A DNA stretch of 64,000 bases from Polystyrenella longa (GCF_007750395.1 NZ_CP036281.1:3619001-3683000); one strand, 5' to 3'. Shown: positions 47,201 through 56,657, counted from the first letter of the stretch. A program made the numbers and translations. Notes: a model not told the origin generated them from the letters alone.

Positions 47201-50200
47201 GATTCCCTACATTTACGCCGATCATTGCTCCCTTCTGGGCAGACGTTGACACGACGGGTGCCGGCAGTGCAGAAGTGCATCTGGCCCGAGGTACGAGTTC
47301 CCGTGGAAACCCCATCGTCCAGATTGACTGGCCGGGTGTCGGTTACTTCTTTGCTAACGATACCCAGTTGAATAATTTCACTCTCTACATCGAAGACGAT
47401 CCTGAGGGAGATATTGTTGTCTTTTCTTACGGCGACATGGAATGGACGACAGGAGAAGTCGAGAGCAATGGTGGATTCGGTGGTCAGGGAGCCCAAATCG
47501 GTGCCGACAGTGGTGATGGCGTCAATTACTTCAGCTTGGGACGGCCGAACTCTCCTGACACACTGGCTGCCTTTACGAATACTCAATTTGAGTTTCGAGT
47601 TACAGACTTTGGCTTTACCAGCATCGAACCAGGTATTGCCGATGTGACGGTTTATCTCGACACGAACAACAATGGAAACTTGGACGTCGGTGAGATCACC
47701 TCCATCACTCGTGAGGATGATACTTCAACCCCTGACATCGACGAAACTGGTTTCTATGAATTCACCGGGCTCGCAGCGGGCACTTTTGTCGTTCGTCAGA
47801 TCATTCCAGAGGACTTCGTGCAAACCGAGCCGATCAATGACGGTCCGCATATTGTCGAACTCGCCAATGGAGAAGTAGAAGAGCAACGCAACTTTGGTAA
47901 CTTTGCAGGTATCTTCGGTAAACAGATTACTCTGGAAACGGCAGCTGACTACCAAATCTCCGAAGCGGGATCAATTGAAGTCATCGCGACAATCGTTGGA
48001 CACCCACAGAATGTTGATACCAATGTGCAACTCGACTTCAGCGGAACAGCCATTCTTGATGTCGACTATACCGTAACCAGTACACTCATCACGATTCCCG
48101 CAGGTCAGACATCGGGCTCGATAGTGATTACGGGTATCGATGACTCTCGGATTGAAATTCGTGAGAGCATTATTGTCGACGTTATTTCAAGTGACTCCGC
48201 AGGAGAACTGAATGGTCTCCAGCAAGTGACTGTCTTCATGACAGATAATGACAACCCATCACCAGCGATGGGAGTTGGAGAATCGGGACATGCAGACCTA
48301 CCTGCGTGGGCAGCCAATTCACTTGAAGGTGGCGTACCACTGCACAGGTTAGCAACTCTCAGTGAACGCAAAGTGGCATTTGTTAACGGTGGTCGTCATA
48401 TCATTACTGCGTATGCCAACAAGCTAAGTCCTTTGATCGACGTAAATGAAGGAGAAGGCTCCGGAACATCGGGCGATAACGATGCTCAAGCAGATGCGGA
48501 ATTCCTTGACGGATTTGGTACGGGTATCCTCGACGACCCACAAGCCGATGTCTCGGGTAACTTGGGCTCCCTCTCCGATGTTGACTACTACTCGTTTGAT
48601 CTGGAAGCGGGAGACGTTATCGGTGTGACTGGGTTCAACTCCCTTACAACGATCCAGTTATTCGATCCCACTGGAACCGAACGGGTCGGTTCCTCACAAG
48701 ACTTGAGTGCCATTTACCCGAATGCTTCACCTCTTCCCGGTGGAGGTAATGCAACCATTGCCTATGTTGTTCCGACAGCCGGAACGTATGCTGTAGCGAT
48801 TTCTGGATTCACAGGCGATTACTCGGCTCAGTTCCGCGTCTTCCGCCCCGACCTGGAAACTCAGGCTGCGGGCGCCGTTCAGACATTGTTCATCGATTTT
48901 GATGGTGCCACTCTCGACGCTTCCATCTTCGGTGGTTCCGGTTCGGTCACACTGTCGCCTCTCACCACTTTTCTGGGTGACTGGGGCCTCACTGCCGCAG
49001 ATGAGGATGCCGTCATTGATGCCATTCTGGCAGAACTTGAACGGTCAATCTCAACAGATATTCGGTTAAATGGTAACAACGGAGACTTTGACACGACGGG
49101 GATCAACGGTGATTTCGACATCGAAATTCTGAACAGCCGTGACGATGCAGATCCCTTCGGTCAGGACAATGTCTCACGAGTCGTTGTGGGGGGAACAATC
49201 GCTGAATTGGGAATACCGACTATTGGTATCGCAGAGTCCATCGACCCGGGTAACTTTAATCAGGAAGAGTCCGCTGTGGTTCTTCTCGACTTCCTGAGCG
49301 GTCCCAACGATGATCCAAACTCACTTAATGCCATTCCTTTAGCCGCCGGCGTGTCCATTATCGACCTTATCGGAACGGCTGTGGGGAATATCACTTCACA
49401 CGAAGCGGGGCATTTCTTTGGGTTGTTCCATACGGATCAGACCAATCCAACGGAAAACCTGATCGACCAGGGTGGTGACCTTTCAAATACAATCGGTCTT
49501 GGCCCTGATGGTATCTATGGGTCAGCCGACGATGTCGATGTGAGCCATGTCACGGACGTCTATGTCGAGAATGAAGGGTTCACCGGGATCGAAGATACGT
49601 TGAATTCGCTCGCATTTGGACTCTCGACCGGTGGCGGAAACGGTGGTAACACGGGCGGTCGTAACCCACAGGTAACACTGGAAGTCCTTGAGAGCCCGTC
49701 TCTCAACTTCACAGAAGGTGAATCTCGAACGATCGTCGCCAGCATTGTAGGGCACCCCGATGATGGCATAATTCTGATTGAGTTCAGTTTCAGTGGTTCA
49801 GCAGTGCTGGGAACGGATTATCAAGTTTCCTCCGAGCAGATCATCATCTTGCCTGGCGAATCGAGTGGATCGATCACGATCTTCGCTATCGATGAGAGAC
49901 TGATTGAAATTCGAGAATCGATTATCATCGACATCGATTCAATTACTGGTGGCGATGAGTTGAACGACTTCCAACAGGCAACGGTCTTTATTCTCGACAA
50001 TGATGCTCCTGCTCCTCTGATTGCAGCAACGCCGCCAGGTCAAACACCTACGAATACGACTGCATCTACTGGATCAAATTCCGGTCAGGCATCGTCAGGC
50101 TCGTCTTCACCTTGGAAATCCCGATTCGCGTTCATGCCTGTGACAGAAGAAGGAATGCCAAAGTCGAAAGCAGCAGTCGTATATGCTGAAGAGCCAGTCA

Positions 50201-50262
50201 TCGACGACAAATCGGTGGATGACTCCTTCAGCCTGCTTTCTGACGAAGATATCTGGGTATGA
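44296..50262 (+). CDS. giant secreted multidomain protein with two metzincin-type protease motifs
   Basis: Protein of 1988 residues. The N-terminus carries LLETRTLLSS (36-45), the LEPR-XLL-type motif of very large planctomycete surface proteins. Order: three copies of an unknown ~70-residue repeat (about 103-172, 190-259, 399-468) separated by cadherin-like strands; a matrixin-type protease domain with HELGHGLGFAH (694-704); a PPC domain (about 765-878); an SdrD-like segment (885-905) interrupted by a nidogen-like stretch (about 915-1100) and resuming at 1114-1170; a Calx-beta domain (1210-1320); a PPC domain (1395-1515); a second metzincin-like domain with HEAGHFFGLFHTD (1702-1714); a second Calx-beta domain (1792-1903); a Ser/Pro/Thr-rich tail. 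Both sites keep HExxHxxGxxH. Likely cell-surface or exported, calcium-rich. A GAGGT lies about 10 bases before ATG 44296. Confidence 0.85.
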   Translation: MQRSVWSRAVNFFTRAQQPVRKTQPTGDWGGSAVELLETRTLLSSVNLFSAQLSPAQDQETSHSQSVSVALDQSNESGETVTYEVGINSDPMELVAKKVDELHGLYATETYVGTNYHFDRRGEGEKYMLGETGWYFLLPNGEVYRWNRNLSESHLVASLDTEYYDNPELLYTAADSTDMEQMVADLDEQWDFHATDKILKEDFYLNHRGQQEKYFKGGKHWFYITPDGAAYRWHGSFEKSVKYFQFDESYYEDVTKLFNANESLNVSGSGAEAGIQVNGKDIQITPTKGFVGTFNYTIVATDGFQVGQTTNTIDVQNSAPVLRDVGEVEFMVYPDGIPEHAVDVLFDTGTTEAEVAEILAAQKGEYFTIDLESYDLDGDSISISAMLEGADAVQLNQEYSLHADARTVGKNYFYNLRGANEKYVQTSRGWIYMLPNGEAYYWYGSLEKSALVAELDPAYYEDPSLLWNTEIPAEADVAIQLNGSKLTIDPANDFVGEFSIVITATDGLADSEIVIPVSIVDGQDLFDSFVFDDADRWTTTATDAGVLSQGDSTILTWTIAPDGTFIDSYTLGTGANSNLISFLDNIYGDDGSGDIANRSWFPFIQSSFDSWADLTGITYEYVEYDDGSDFELDNAGVLNTRADIRLGGRPIDGDSGVLAFNFFPNFGEMVIDTSDSTFDNTNSDSLVLRNVVAHELGHGLGFAHQFPVDQTVLMEPFLSTAFDGPQFDDLLAANRGYGDRFEVGTGNDTVSVATDLGFVDDTVRVINSLSIDGSADRDYFFFDISYPQAVTITVNPIGGVYQNGDTAADVADFDAGAQSNLEFMLLDGDGITVLGTADAAAIGNPETLTFDLPSSGTYYVRIIGQEDAAQMYQLDISTQDGVDGGSISGFVYEDRNNNGTRDSQTGTVPNIELLDIGDVILERNDDLSTDLLDFGFDFEFYGTTYDSFYINNNGNITFDAPLFDFVPDGFPTFTPIIAPFWADVDTTGAGSAEVHLARGTSSRGNPIVQIDWPGVGYFFANDTQLNNFTLYIEDDPEGDIVVFSYGDMEWTTGEVESNGGFGGQGAQIGADSGDGVNYFSLGRPNSPDTLAAFTNTQFEFRVTDFGFTSIEPGIADVTVYLDTNNNGNLDVGEITSITREDDTSTPDIDETGFYEFTGLAAGTFVVRQIIPEDFVQTEPINDGPHIVELANGEVEEQRNFGNFAGIFGKQITLETAADYQISEAGSIEVIATIVGHPQNVDTNVQLDFSGTAILDVDYTVTSTLITIPAGQTSGSIVITGIDDSRIEIRESIIVDVISSDSAGELNGLQQVTVFMTDNDNPSPAMGVGESGHADLPAWAANSLEGGVPLHRLATLSERKVAFVNGGRHIITAYANKLSPLIDVNEGEGSGTSGDNDAQADAEFLDGFGTGILDDPQADVSGNLGSLSDVDYYSFDLEAGDVIGVTGFNSLTTIQLFDPTGTERVGSSQDLSAIYPNASPLPGGGNATIAYVVPTAGTYAVAISGFTGDYSAQFRVFRPDLETQAAGAVQTLFIDFDGATLDASIFGGSGSVTLSPLTTFLGDWGLTAADEDAVIDAILAELERSISTDIRLNGNNGDFDTTGINGDFDIEILNSRDDADPFGQDNVSRVVVGGTIAELGIPTIGIAESIDPGNFNQEESAVVLLDFLSGPNDDPNSLNAIPLAAGVSIIDLIGTAVGNITSHEAGHFFGLFHTDQTNPTENLIDQGGDLSNTIGLGPDGIYGSADDVDVSHVTDVYVENEGFTGIEDTLNSLAFGLSTGGGNGGNTGGRNPQVTLEVLESPSLNFTEGESRTIVASIVGHPDDGIILIEFSFSGSAVLGTDYQVSSEQIIILPGESSGSITIFAIDERLIEIRESIIIDIDSITGGDELNDFQQATVFILDNDAPAPLIAATPPGQTPTNTTASTGSNSGQASSGSSSPWKSRFAFMPVTEEGMPKSKAAVVYAEEPVIDDKSVDDSFSLLSDEDIWV

Positions 50263-50318
50263 ACCGAATGAGTTCCTGCTGAACTCGGAACCATTCTCTC
50301 TAGGAGTGGCTGACTAAT

Positions 50319-50351
50319 CTCCTCGACCATGCTAAAGTAATGGTCGAGGAG
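50319..50351. terminator. hairpin after the giant gene
   Basis: CTCCTCGACCAT / ATGGTCGAGGAG, a 12-bp perfect stem with an 8-9 base loop, 57 bases after the stop of the giant gene. No clear T-run, so termination is likely but not certain. Confidence 0.6.
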
Positions 50352-50406
50352 CCAGGCTGTCCCTGTTCCACTCCAATCCATACTGCTTCTATTGATCTGT
50401 CCAACC

Positions 50407-50925
50407 ATGCTAGTGGGCTTGTTCGGCGATACGCACGATCATATCGATAATGTGCGACACGCCGTGAATACATTCAATCATCTTGGGTGCGAGTATGTCT
50501 TATTCGCCGGCGACCTGGTATCCCCACTGGTGATTCCACCATTACGCCGGTTACGAGGAAAGTTCATCGCCTGCTGGGGCGACAATGATGGCAACCGAAT
50601 CGGTATCGCAGGTGGTCTGAGAATCATCGGAGAGATCGGTGAGCCTCCCTTCTGTATTCAGACACCGGATGGTGTGCGGATTCTCCTCACGCATAATCCG
50701 GACATGGCCCGGAATCAGCTCCAGAACATCGATGTGGTTGTCTCATCACACACACATCGAGCTCACTTCGCAACGACCGCTTCGGGCATGATCACTATAA
50801 ATCCGGGGGAATGCAGTGGTTGGATCTCACGTAAACCTCAAATCGCCGTTCTCGATACGACAACACGCAAAGTCGAATTCTATCCACTCCCGGAACCACC
50901 CCCAGTTCCAGATATGATTCCCTGA
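50407..50925 (+). CDS. YfcE-family metallophosphoesterase
   Basis: Small calcineurin-like phosphodiesterase of 172 residues. Metal-binding motifs: GLFGDTHDHID, FAGDLVSP, CWGDNDGNR (GNHD-type), LLTHNP and SSHTHRAHF. It is close to YfcE/MJ0936, which hydrolyse phosphodiesters in vitro; the natural substrate is unknown. The C-terminal tail is Pro-rich. ATG 50407 is preferred because the fold starts immediately there (MLVGLFGDTHD); an upstream TTG at 50392 adds five residues. Confidence 0.9.
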   Translation: MLVGLFGDTHDHIDNVRHAVNTFNHLGCEYVLFAGDLVSPLVIPPLRRLRGKFIACWGDNDGNRIGIAGGLRIIGEIGEPPFCIQTPDGVRILLTHNPDMARNQLQNIDVVVSSHTHRAHFATTASGMITINPGECSGWISRKPQIAVLDTTTRKVEFYPLPEPPPVPDMIP

Positions 50926-50955
50926 ATCCACCTCCGTCCACGTGAACAGCTTCGG

Positions 50956-51699
50956 CTATGTGTCACTGCAGAGAGTGCGCAGCATTCCGACCAGACTCTG
51001 CAACCCCTCAGCTGTAATTGTATGCACACTGGGGAAAGGGATAAACTCGACTTCGACGCCCGCGTTGGTCAGCATGTCTCTCAGCAATTCGGCTCCGTTA
51101 TAAGGCAAAATTGGATCCTGTAGACCGTGGCTCTGAATCACATTCAATCCCGCTCGCTGTGGAGCCAATCGAGTCCATTCCGCTTCATTAAGAAGTGTTC
51201 CGGAGTAGATCACCAGTCCTGCAGGATTTTCATTTAATCGGAGTGTGATGTCCGTCGTCAGCATCGCTCCTTGAGAGAAGCCACCCAGCACAATTTTGTC
51301 CCACCCCAAGCCTGTCCGTTCGCGGATCGCTTCCAGTGTTTCCTGTAACAATGCACGTGATTCCGCCATCCCTTCGGGTTCACCACCTCGAAAATCACGG
51401 AAGTCGCCCTCTTCCATCGCTCGCTGGAGTGCCATCATGTCAATCATCCACCAGGCACGTCCGTCACCATAGCCATAAGGAGCGAGAGACAGAGGAGCTT
51501 CTGGAAAGACAAATTGTACTTTCTCGTTGAGATCCGGAATCGCACCGAGTAACTCGGAGGACAAAGGCACCAAATCAGTGCCCGGGGCTCCAAATCCATG
51601 ACAGAGGACAACGACAACCTCGGGCTGTTGATTTTCGGGCAGGGCGTCGACGGTGCGGCACGTCAGTTGTCCCAACTGAACGGTTTCACTCTGTATCAT
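50956..51699 (-). CDS. phospholipase/carboxylesterase (alpha/beta hydrolase)
   Basis: Soluble alpha/beta hydrolase of 247 residues of the carboxylesterase/lysophospholipase (AbH_2) family. The catalytic triad can be placed as Ser142 in GGFSQGAM, Asp195 in HGLQDPILPY and His226 in SVHTI; the oxyanion region is VVLCHGFGAPG (30-40). A WWMIDMMALQRAMEEGDFRDF lid precedes the nucleophile. No signal peptide. The gene is convergent with the YfcE-like gene; the sulfatase gene follows on the same strand. Confidence 0.9.
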   Translation of the reverse strand: MIQSETVQLGQLTCRTVDALPENQQPEVVVVLCHGFGAPGTDLVPLSSELLGAIPDLNEKVQFVFPEAPLSLAPYGYGDGRAWWMIDMMALQRAMEEGDFRDFRGGEPEGMAESRALLQETLEAIRERTGLGWDKIVLGGFSQGAMLTTDITLRLNENPAGLVIYSGTLLNEAEWTRLAPQRAGLNVIQSHGLQDPILPYNGAELLRDMLTNAGVEVEFIPFPSVHTITAEGLQSLVGMLRTLCSDT

Positions 51700-51787
51700 G
51701 AATTCGGTGTTCCTGTTGCTGTTTTGTTATCTATCGGGGGCGATTTTTTCTTCTCGTACGGTCGTCTTACACTAATAGATAACTCCG

Positions 51788-53236
51788 CTATTTTCGAGGG
51801 CGGCGATGCCACTCTTCCGCCCGTTTGGGGTTCCAGCCCGGGTTTTTCACTGGCATGTTTGCGCCGACTATTGCTCGCCAGTCGGCAAGTTGTTGCTGCA
51901 TTGTCGCTGCGAGTTCCGGTTTTTCCTCGGCCAGATTGTGTATTTCGCCGAGATCTGTTTCCAGATCGTACAGTTCCAGACGCCCCTCTTGGAAGTCTTC
52001 AATCAGCTTGTATCTTCCGCTGCGAATTGAACCGGAAGGGTCGCAATGGTGATAGTGCGGGTAATGCCAATACAAACTCCGCTCGGCGAGTGGTTCCTGT
52101 TTTAAAATCAGAGAAGCGAGACTGACACCATCGGTCTGTTTTTTCTGTTGATTTGACTGACCCGTCATTTCCACAATCGTCGGTAACAGATCAACACTGC
52201 AAACAGGTGCTGCCGACTCCGTCCCCGCCTGCACCTTTCCCGGCCAGCGAACGATAAACGGAACGCGAACTCCCCCTTCATAGAGAGTCCCCTTCTCCGC
52301 CCGCAGAGGTTCGTTCGACATGACATCGGGACCATTTCCATCGAATCGTTTGAAGAGCCCCCCATTGTCAGAATAGAAAATGAAGATCGTATTCTCTGCC
52401 AGATCAAGTTCTTCCAACTTCTGTGTGAGTCTTCCCACGGACTGATCAAGGTGTTCTACCATGGCTGCATAAATAGGATTATTCACACCGTAGGCAGGTT
52501 TCTGTTTGTCTTCATACTTTTTAATGAGTTCCTTCTTAGCCTCGAGTGGAATATGTACTGCGTAATGGGGCAGGTACAGGAAAAAGGGTCGATCCTGATT
52601 CTCTTCCAGAAATCGTTCCGCTTCCGATGTCAGGAAATCGGCGAGATAAGTCCCATCTTCAATTTTACGCCCGGGATTAGTGCGGAAATTCGGATAGAAG
52701 TGACGCCCGCCACTGACAACCCAATCCGTGAATCCATGATCGGGTGGCAACGAACCTTGTCCCCCCAGGTGCCATTTTCCAAAACTACCCGTTTGATAGT
52801 TCGCCGACTTCATGATCTCGGCAAGCGTTTCCTGAGTGTCGGGAAGTTGCTGGTTGAATTCGGGCACTGTCAGTTTGGCAAAGGGACGATAATGGCCCGG
52901 AATGAAGTCCGTAAGATTGATCGTCGCGGGATAGTTTCCCGTTAGAATGCTTGCCCGCGTGGGAGAACAAACGGGACAAGCCGCGTATGCATCGGTGAAG
53001 CGAATTCCGTCTGCCGCAAGTTGGTCAATGTTGGGTGTTTCATGGAACTCATTTCCATAACAGGCGAGGTCCCGCCATCCCATATCGTCCGCCAGAAAGA
53101 GGATGACATTCGGAGGTGCTGTTTGTTTCTGATCGTCCTGAGCAAACAAAGAATCGCTTACTAACAGGTGACTCACAAAGAGAGACAGCGCGACGAACAG
53201 AGACCAACTCCACTTCCCTGGCAATAATGAACGCAT
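51788..53236 (-). CDS. secreted type I sulfatase
   Basis: Protein of 482 residues that should remove sulfate esters from a polysaccharide or glycan outside the cytoplasm. After a signal peptide (SLFVALSLFVSHLLVSDSLFA) come PPNVILFLADDMGWRDLACY (metal-binding Asp50, Asp51) and the formylglycine motif CSPTRASILTG with Cys90 in canonical C-x-P-x-R form. Later FGKWHLGGQGSLPPDHGF and IFIFYSDNGGLFKRF complete the site. A maturation enzyme must be encoded elsewhere. It is divergent from a second sulfatase. Confidence 0.95.
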   Translation of the reverse strand: MRSLLPGKWSWSLFVALSLFVSHLLVSDSLFAQDDQKQTAPPNVILFLADDMGWRDLACYGNEFHETPNIDQLAADGIRFTDAYAACPVCSPTRASILTGNYPATINLTDFIPGHYRPFAKLTVPEFNQQLPDTQETLAEIMKSANYQTGSFGKWHLGGQGSLPPDHGFTDWVVSGGRHFYPNFRTNPGRKIEDGTYLADFLTSEAERFLEENQDRPFFLYLPHYAVHIPLEAKKELIKKYEDKQKPAYGVNNPIYAAMVEHLDQSVGRLTQKLEELDLAENTIFIFYSDNGGLFKRFDGNGPDVMSNEPLRAEKGTLYEGGVRVPFIVRWPGKVQAGTESAAPVCSVDLLPTIVEMTGQSNQQKKQTDGVSLASLILKQEPLAERSLYWHYPHYHHCDPSGSIRSGRYKLIEDFQEGRLELYDLETDLGEIHNLAEEKPELAATMQQQLADWRAIVGANMPVKNPGWNPKRAEEWHRRPRK

Positions 53237-53453
53237 CAGTTTTCTTTCTTATGGAGGTAGGGAACGCGTGGGGCGTCCATCCGTCATGAGATTTTTCGAG
53301 GAAACATCTTCCTCATTCTAGCAGCACCGGTTACCCAACCTGAGAGAATTTGGGGGTCGCATTTGTACTTTTATTCTGGATTCCAGTAAGATGGACGACT
53401 ACCTTAAAACATACACTAATAATTCCGCGACTCCAACTGGTGACTCATCAACC

Positions 53454-54857
53454 ATGATCTATTCTCGCATTTCTGCTCGATTCACTATCGCGTTTCTGAT
53501 GGGACTGTTAGCTCTCTCCAGCAGCACTCGGCCAGCCTTCGCGGCCGACGAATCAGCCCGACCAAATATCATATTCATTCTAACGGATGATCAACGAGCC
53601 GATGCTATGGGCTGCATGGGCAACCCAGTGATTGAAACACCAGAGTTGGACAAGCTTGCCTCGGAAGGGCACCTGTTTAAAAATGCGTTTTGCACCACGG
53701 CGATTTGCATGACGAGCCGAGCCAGTTTTATTCTGGGACAATACGAGCGTCGGCATCACATCACCAGCTTCAGAACGCCCCTGACGGACGAGCAGATTAA
53801 CATTGCCTTTCCTGTGTTACTTCGTGAAGCGGGCTACTACACTGGCCTCGTCGGTAAATGGGGCATTGGTACGAAAATGCCAGCAGAAATGTTCGACGAC
53901 TACCGCGGTTTTCCGGGACAGGGGTCCTATTATCCAGAAGGGAAAAAAGATCAACCCGGCGAACACCAGACAGCCAAGCTGGCCGAGAAGGCAGTCGAAT
54001 TTCTAGAAGAGGTTCCCACTAACCGTCCTTTCTGCCTGCAAATTTACACCAAAGCGGCCCATTGCCAGGATCAGGACCATGACGACCAATTCCCTGCCGA
54101 CGTTAAATATGACAACCAGTATGCAGACACAGTACTGCCTCGCAGCGAATTGTTAAACGAGAAATACTTCCAACAGTTGCCCGATTTCCTGCAGAACTCA
54201 GAATCCCGCACCCGCTGGCATCGCCGATTTAATACCGAAGAGAAATGGAATGAGTCCGTTAAGAATTACTATCGGCTTGTCAGTGGTATCGATGAATTAC
54301 TGGGAAAAGTGCGTCAGCAACTGGAAGAATCTGGCAAGGCAGATAATAGCATCATTGTCTTCTCTTCCGACCATGGGTTTTACCTGGGAGAACGCGGTCT
54401 GGCCGGAAAATGGTTTATACATGAGGAATCGATTCGCATTCCCATGATCATTTTCGATCCGAGACAACCCGACAGTGAACGAGGTCAGGTTCATGACGAA
54501 ATGGTACTCAGCATTGATGTCGCACCGACGATTATGGATCTCGCTGGAGTCGATGCTCCCGCAACCGTACAAGGCCGCAGTCTGATTCCGATTACGAAAC
54601 AGGAAAAAGTTGATTGGCGGCACGAGTTTCTTTATGAGCATCGCTTCGCCCACCATGCGATTCCGAAATCTGAAGGCGTTCGTACTGAAGATTGGAAATA
54701 TGTCCGCTATATTGAAACTGAACCAGTCCACGAGGAGCTCTACAACCTGAAACAGGATCCTCTGGAAGTTAATAACCTCGTTAACAACCCGGAATCTCAG
54801 GCAGACCTCAACACGATGCGTGATAAGCTGAAGAAACTTGACAAGGAATTGCAATAG
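53454..54857 (+). CDS. secreted sulfatase with variant C-M-T-S-R maturation motif
   Basis: Sulfatase of about 467 residues. Signal peptide RFTIAFLMGLLALSSSTRPAFA, then RPNIIFILTDDQRADAMGCM (metal-binding Asp45, Asp46) and the formylglycine site ICMTSRASFILGQ. Cys85 is followed by M-T-S-R, so the usual Pro/Ala at +2 is Thr. The rest is normal: GKWGIGTKMP, IIVFSSDHGFYLGERG, GLAGKWFIHEESIRIPMI. ATG 53454 starts right at the signal peptide; an in-frame ATG at 53391 adds 21 polar residues and is less likely. It is probably active against a sulfated glycan. Divergent from the sulfatase at 51788-53236. Confidence 0.88.
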   Translation: MIYSRISARFTIAFLMGLLALSSSTRPAFAADESARPNIIFILTDDQRADAMGCMGNPVIETPELDKLASEGHLFKNAFCTTAICMTSRASFILGQYERRHHITSFRTPLTDEQINIAFPVLLREAGYYTGLVGKWGIGTKMPAEMFDDYRGFPGQGSYYPEGKKDQPGEHQTAKLAEKAVEFLEEVPTNRPFCLQIYTKAAHCQDQDHDDQFPADVKYDNQYADTVLPRSELLNEKYFQQLPDFLQNSESRTRWHRRFNTEEKWNESVKNYYRLVSGIDELLGKVRQQLEESGKADNSIIVFSSDHGFYLGERGLAGKWFIHEESIRIPMIIFDPRQPDSERGQVHDEMVLSIDVAPTIMDLAGVDAPATVQGRSLIPITKQEKVDWRHEFLYEHRFAHHAIPKSEGVRTEDWKYVRYIETEPVHEELYNLKQDPLEVNNLVNNPESQADLNTMRDKLKKLDKELQ

Positions 54858-54959
54858 TCGCCTGCCCAGGTTGCTCTAAGCTGAGAAACAGAGGGCATAC
54901 CTGATTCCCACTCCGTAATAAGATTCACTTCAACCGACCAGCGCCGGAAGGATACTCAC

Positions 54960-56447
54960 ATGGCGGATCACATACTTGCCCTCGACCAGGGGACGACCTC
55001 GAGTCGGGCGATTATTTTCGATGGCGAATGCAACGCCATCGCCAAGGCTCAACGGGAATTTAAGCAAATCTATCCGTCGCCAGGTCATGTCGAACATGAT
55101 CCTCTGGAGATCTGGGGGACGCAACTTGCCGCGGCGCAGGAAGTACTGCAGCAGTCCAAGCTCGCCCCAGAAGATATTGCCGGAATTGGAATCACCAATC
55201 AGCGCGAGACGGTCGTCATCTGGGATAAAAAAACAGGACAGCCTGTTCACAACGCGATTGTCTGGCAAAGCCGGATCACGTCGTCGATCTGTGATCGCCT
55301 GAAGGCGGACGGGCTCACGGATTTGGTTCAGCAGAAAACAGGATTGATTATCGATGCCTATTTCTCAGGCACCAAAATACAATACATCCTAGACAAGGTT
55401 CCCGGTTTACGTGAACGGGCAAACAAAGGGGAAGTCCTATGCGGGACGATCGATACCTTTCTGCTTTGGAACCTCTCAGGAGGAAAACTGCATGTCACAG
55501 ACCCGACCAACGCCTGTCGCACCATGTTGTTCAACATCCATACCCTCGACTGGGATGAAGAACTCCTCAAGATTTTAAATATTCCCCGAGAAATTCTTCC
55601 GGAAGTGCAACCGACCAGTTTCGTCTACGGAGATACGAATTCGCAGCTGTTTGGTAAGTCGATTCCAGTAGCGGCCATGGTGGGTGACCAACAAGGGGCG
55701 ACATTCGGGCAGTGTTGTTTTGAAAAAGGAACTGCCAAGAACACCTACGGCACCGGTTGCTTTATGTTGCTCAATACTGGCTCTGAACCAGTGAAATCAA
55801 ACAATGGTCTGTTAACCACGGTCGCATGGCAACTGGGCGATAAGGTAACCTACTGCCTGGAAGGCTCCATCTTCATTGCGGGCGCCGTTGTTCAATGGCT
55901 TCGCGATGAAATGCAATTCTTCACTGACTCAGCCGAGATCGAAAAACTGGCGGCAGAGGCCAAGGATACCGGGGGGGTCTATCTTGTCCCCGCCTTCGTC
56001 GGTTTGGGGGCGCCGTACTGGGATCAGGATGCCCGCGGAACCATCACCGGAATCACCCGAGGCACCAATCGCTCACATCTGGCCCGTGCCGCATTGGAGT
56101 CAATGGCCTATCAAACTGCCGACGTCCTCACTGCCATGACCAGTGACAGCGGCATCGATCTCAAGTTCCTGAAAGTCGATGGAGGAGCCTGTGCCAACGA
56201 TATGCTGATGCAGTTCCAGGCAGACATCTTAGGCGTTTCCGTGGAACGACCTCAGATCCTGGAATCGACTGCTCTTGGGGCCGCTTTCCTCGCCGGCTTG
56301 GCAACAGGTGTATGGAAAGATATGGACACCATCGCTTCCAGCTGGGCTCTCGACAAAGAGTTCGTACCGAGCATGACAGAGGACAACCGGGATAAATTGT
56401 ATTCAGGTTGGAAAGAGGCCGTCCGGAGGACACTCTCCGCCACCTAA
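54960..56447 (+). CDS. glpK: glycerol kinase (GlpK)
   Basis: Phosphorylates glycerol to glycerol-3-phosphate with ATP. The 495-residue protein has the FGGY family motifs: [15 protein letters not shown] (7-21), [59 protein letters not shown] (quoted in parts), [20 protein letters not shown] and [23 protein letters not shown] precedes ATG 54960. No glpF or glpD is nearby in the window. Confidence 0.97.
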   Translation: MADHILALDQGTTSSRAIIFDGECNAIAKAQREFKQIYPSPGHVEHDPLEIWGTQLAAAQEVLQQSKLAPEDIAGIGITNQRETVVIWDKKTGQPVHNAIVWQSRITSSICDRLKADGLTDLVQQKTGLIIDAYFSGTKIQYILDKVPGLRERANKGEVLCGTIDTFLLWNLSGGKLHVTDPTNACRTMLFNIHTLDWDEELLKILNIPREILPEVQPTSFVYGDTNSQLFGKSIPVAAMVGDQQGATFGQCCFEKGTAKNTYGTGCFMLLNTGSEPVKSNNGLLTTVAWQLGDKVTYCLEGSIFIAGAVVQWLRDEMQFFTDSAEIEKLAAEAKDTGGVYLVPAFVGLGAPYWDQDARGTITGITRGTNRSHLARAALESMAYQTADVLTAMTSDSGIDLKFLKVDGGACANDMLMQFQADILGVSVERPQILESTALGAAFLAGLATGVWKDMDTIASSWALDKEFVPSMTEDNRDKLYSGWKEAVRRTLSAT

Positions 56448-56487
56448 AACCAGCGATCTATGGTTCGATTTCTCTCGGAACCGCTAC

Positions 56488-56544
56488 GGTGGCAGGTCGG
56501 GATGGGCATAATCAGATTTTCCTGATAGAATCCCGCCCGCTACC
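56488..56544. promoter_or_regulatory. three-tier hairpin between glpK and scpA
   Basis: Nested arms: GGTGGC with GCTACC (one G-U), CGGGAT with ATCCCG, and ATCAG with CTGAT around the loop ATTTTC-type apex. No T-run follows. It may be a terminator/attenuator or an mRNA-stabilising structure. Confidence 0.35.
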
Positions 56545-56657
56545 ATTGCGCTCTCTACCGCCTGTATCCTGAGATTCGGGCGTACAAAGAGAAGCAACAT
56601 AACCTCTTATTTCACAAACAGTTGCACCCTCAATACGTGAGCGAAGGATCGCCCGTT

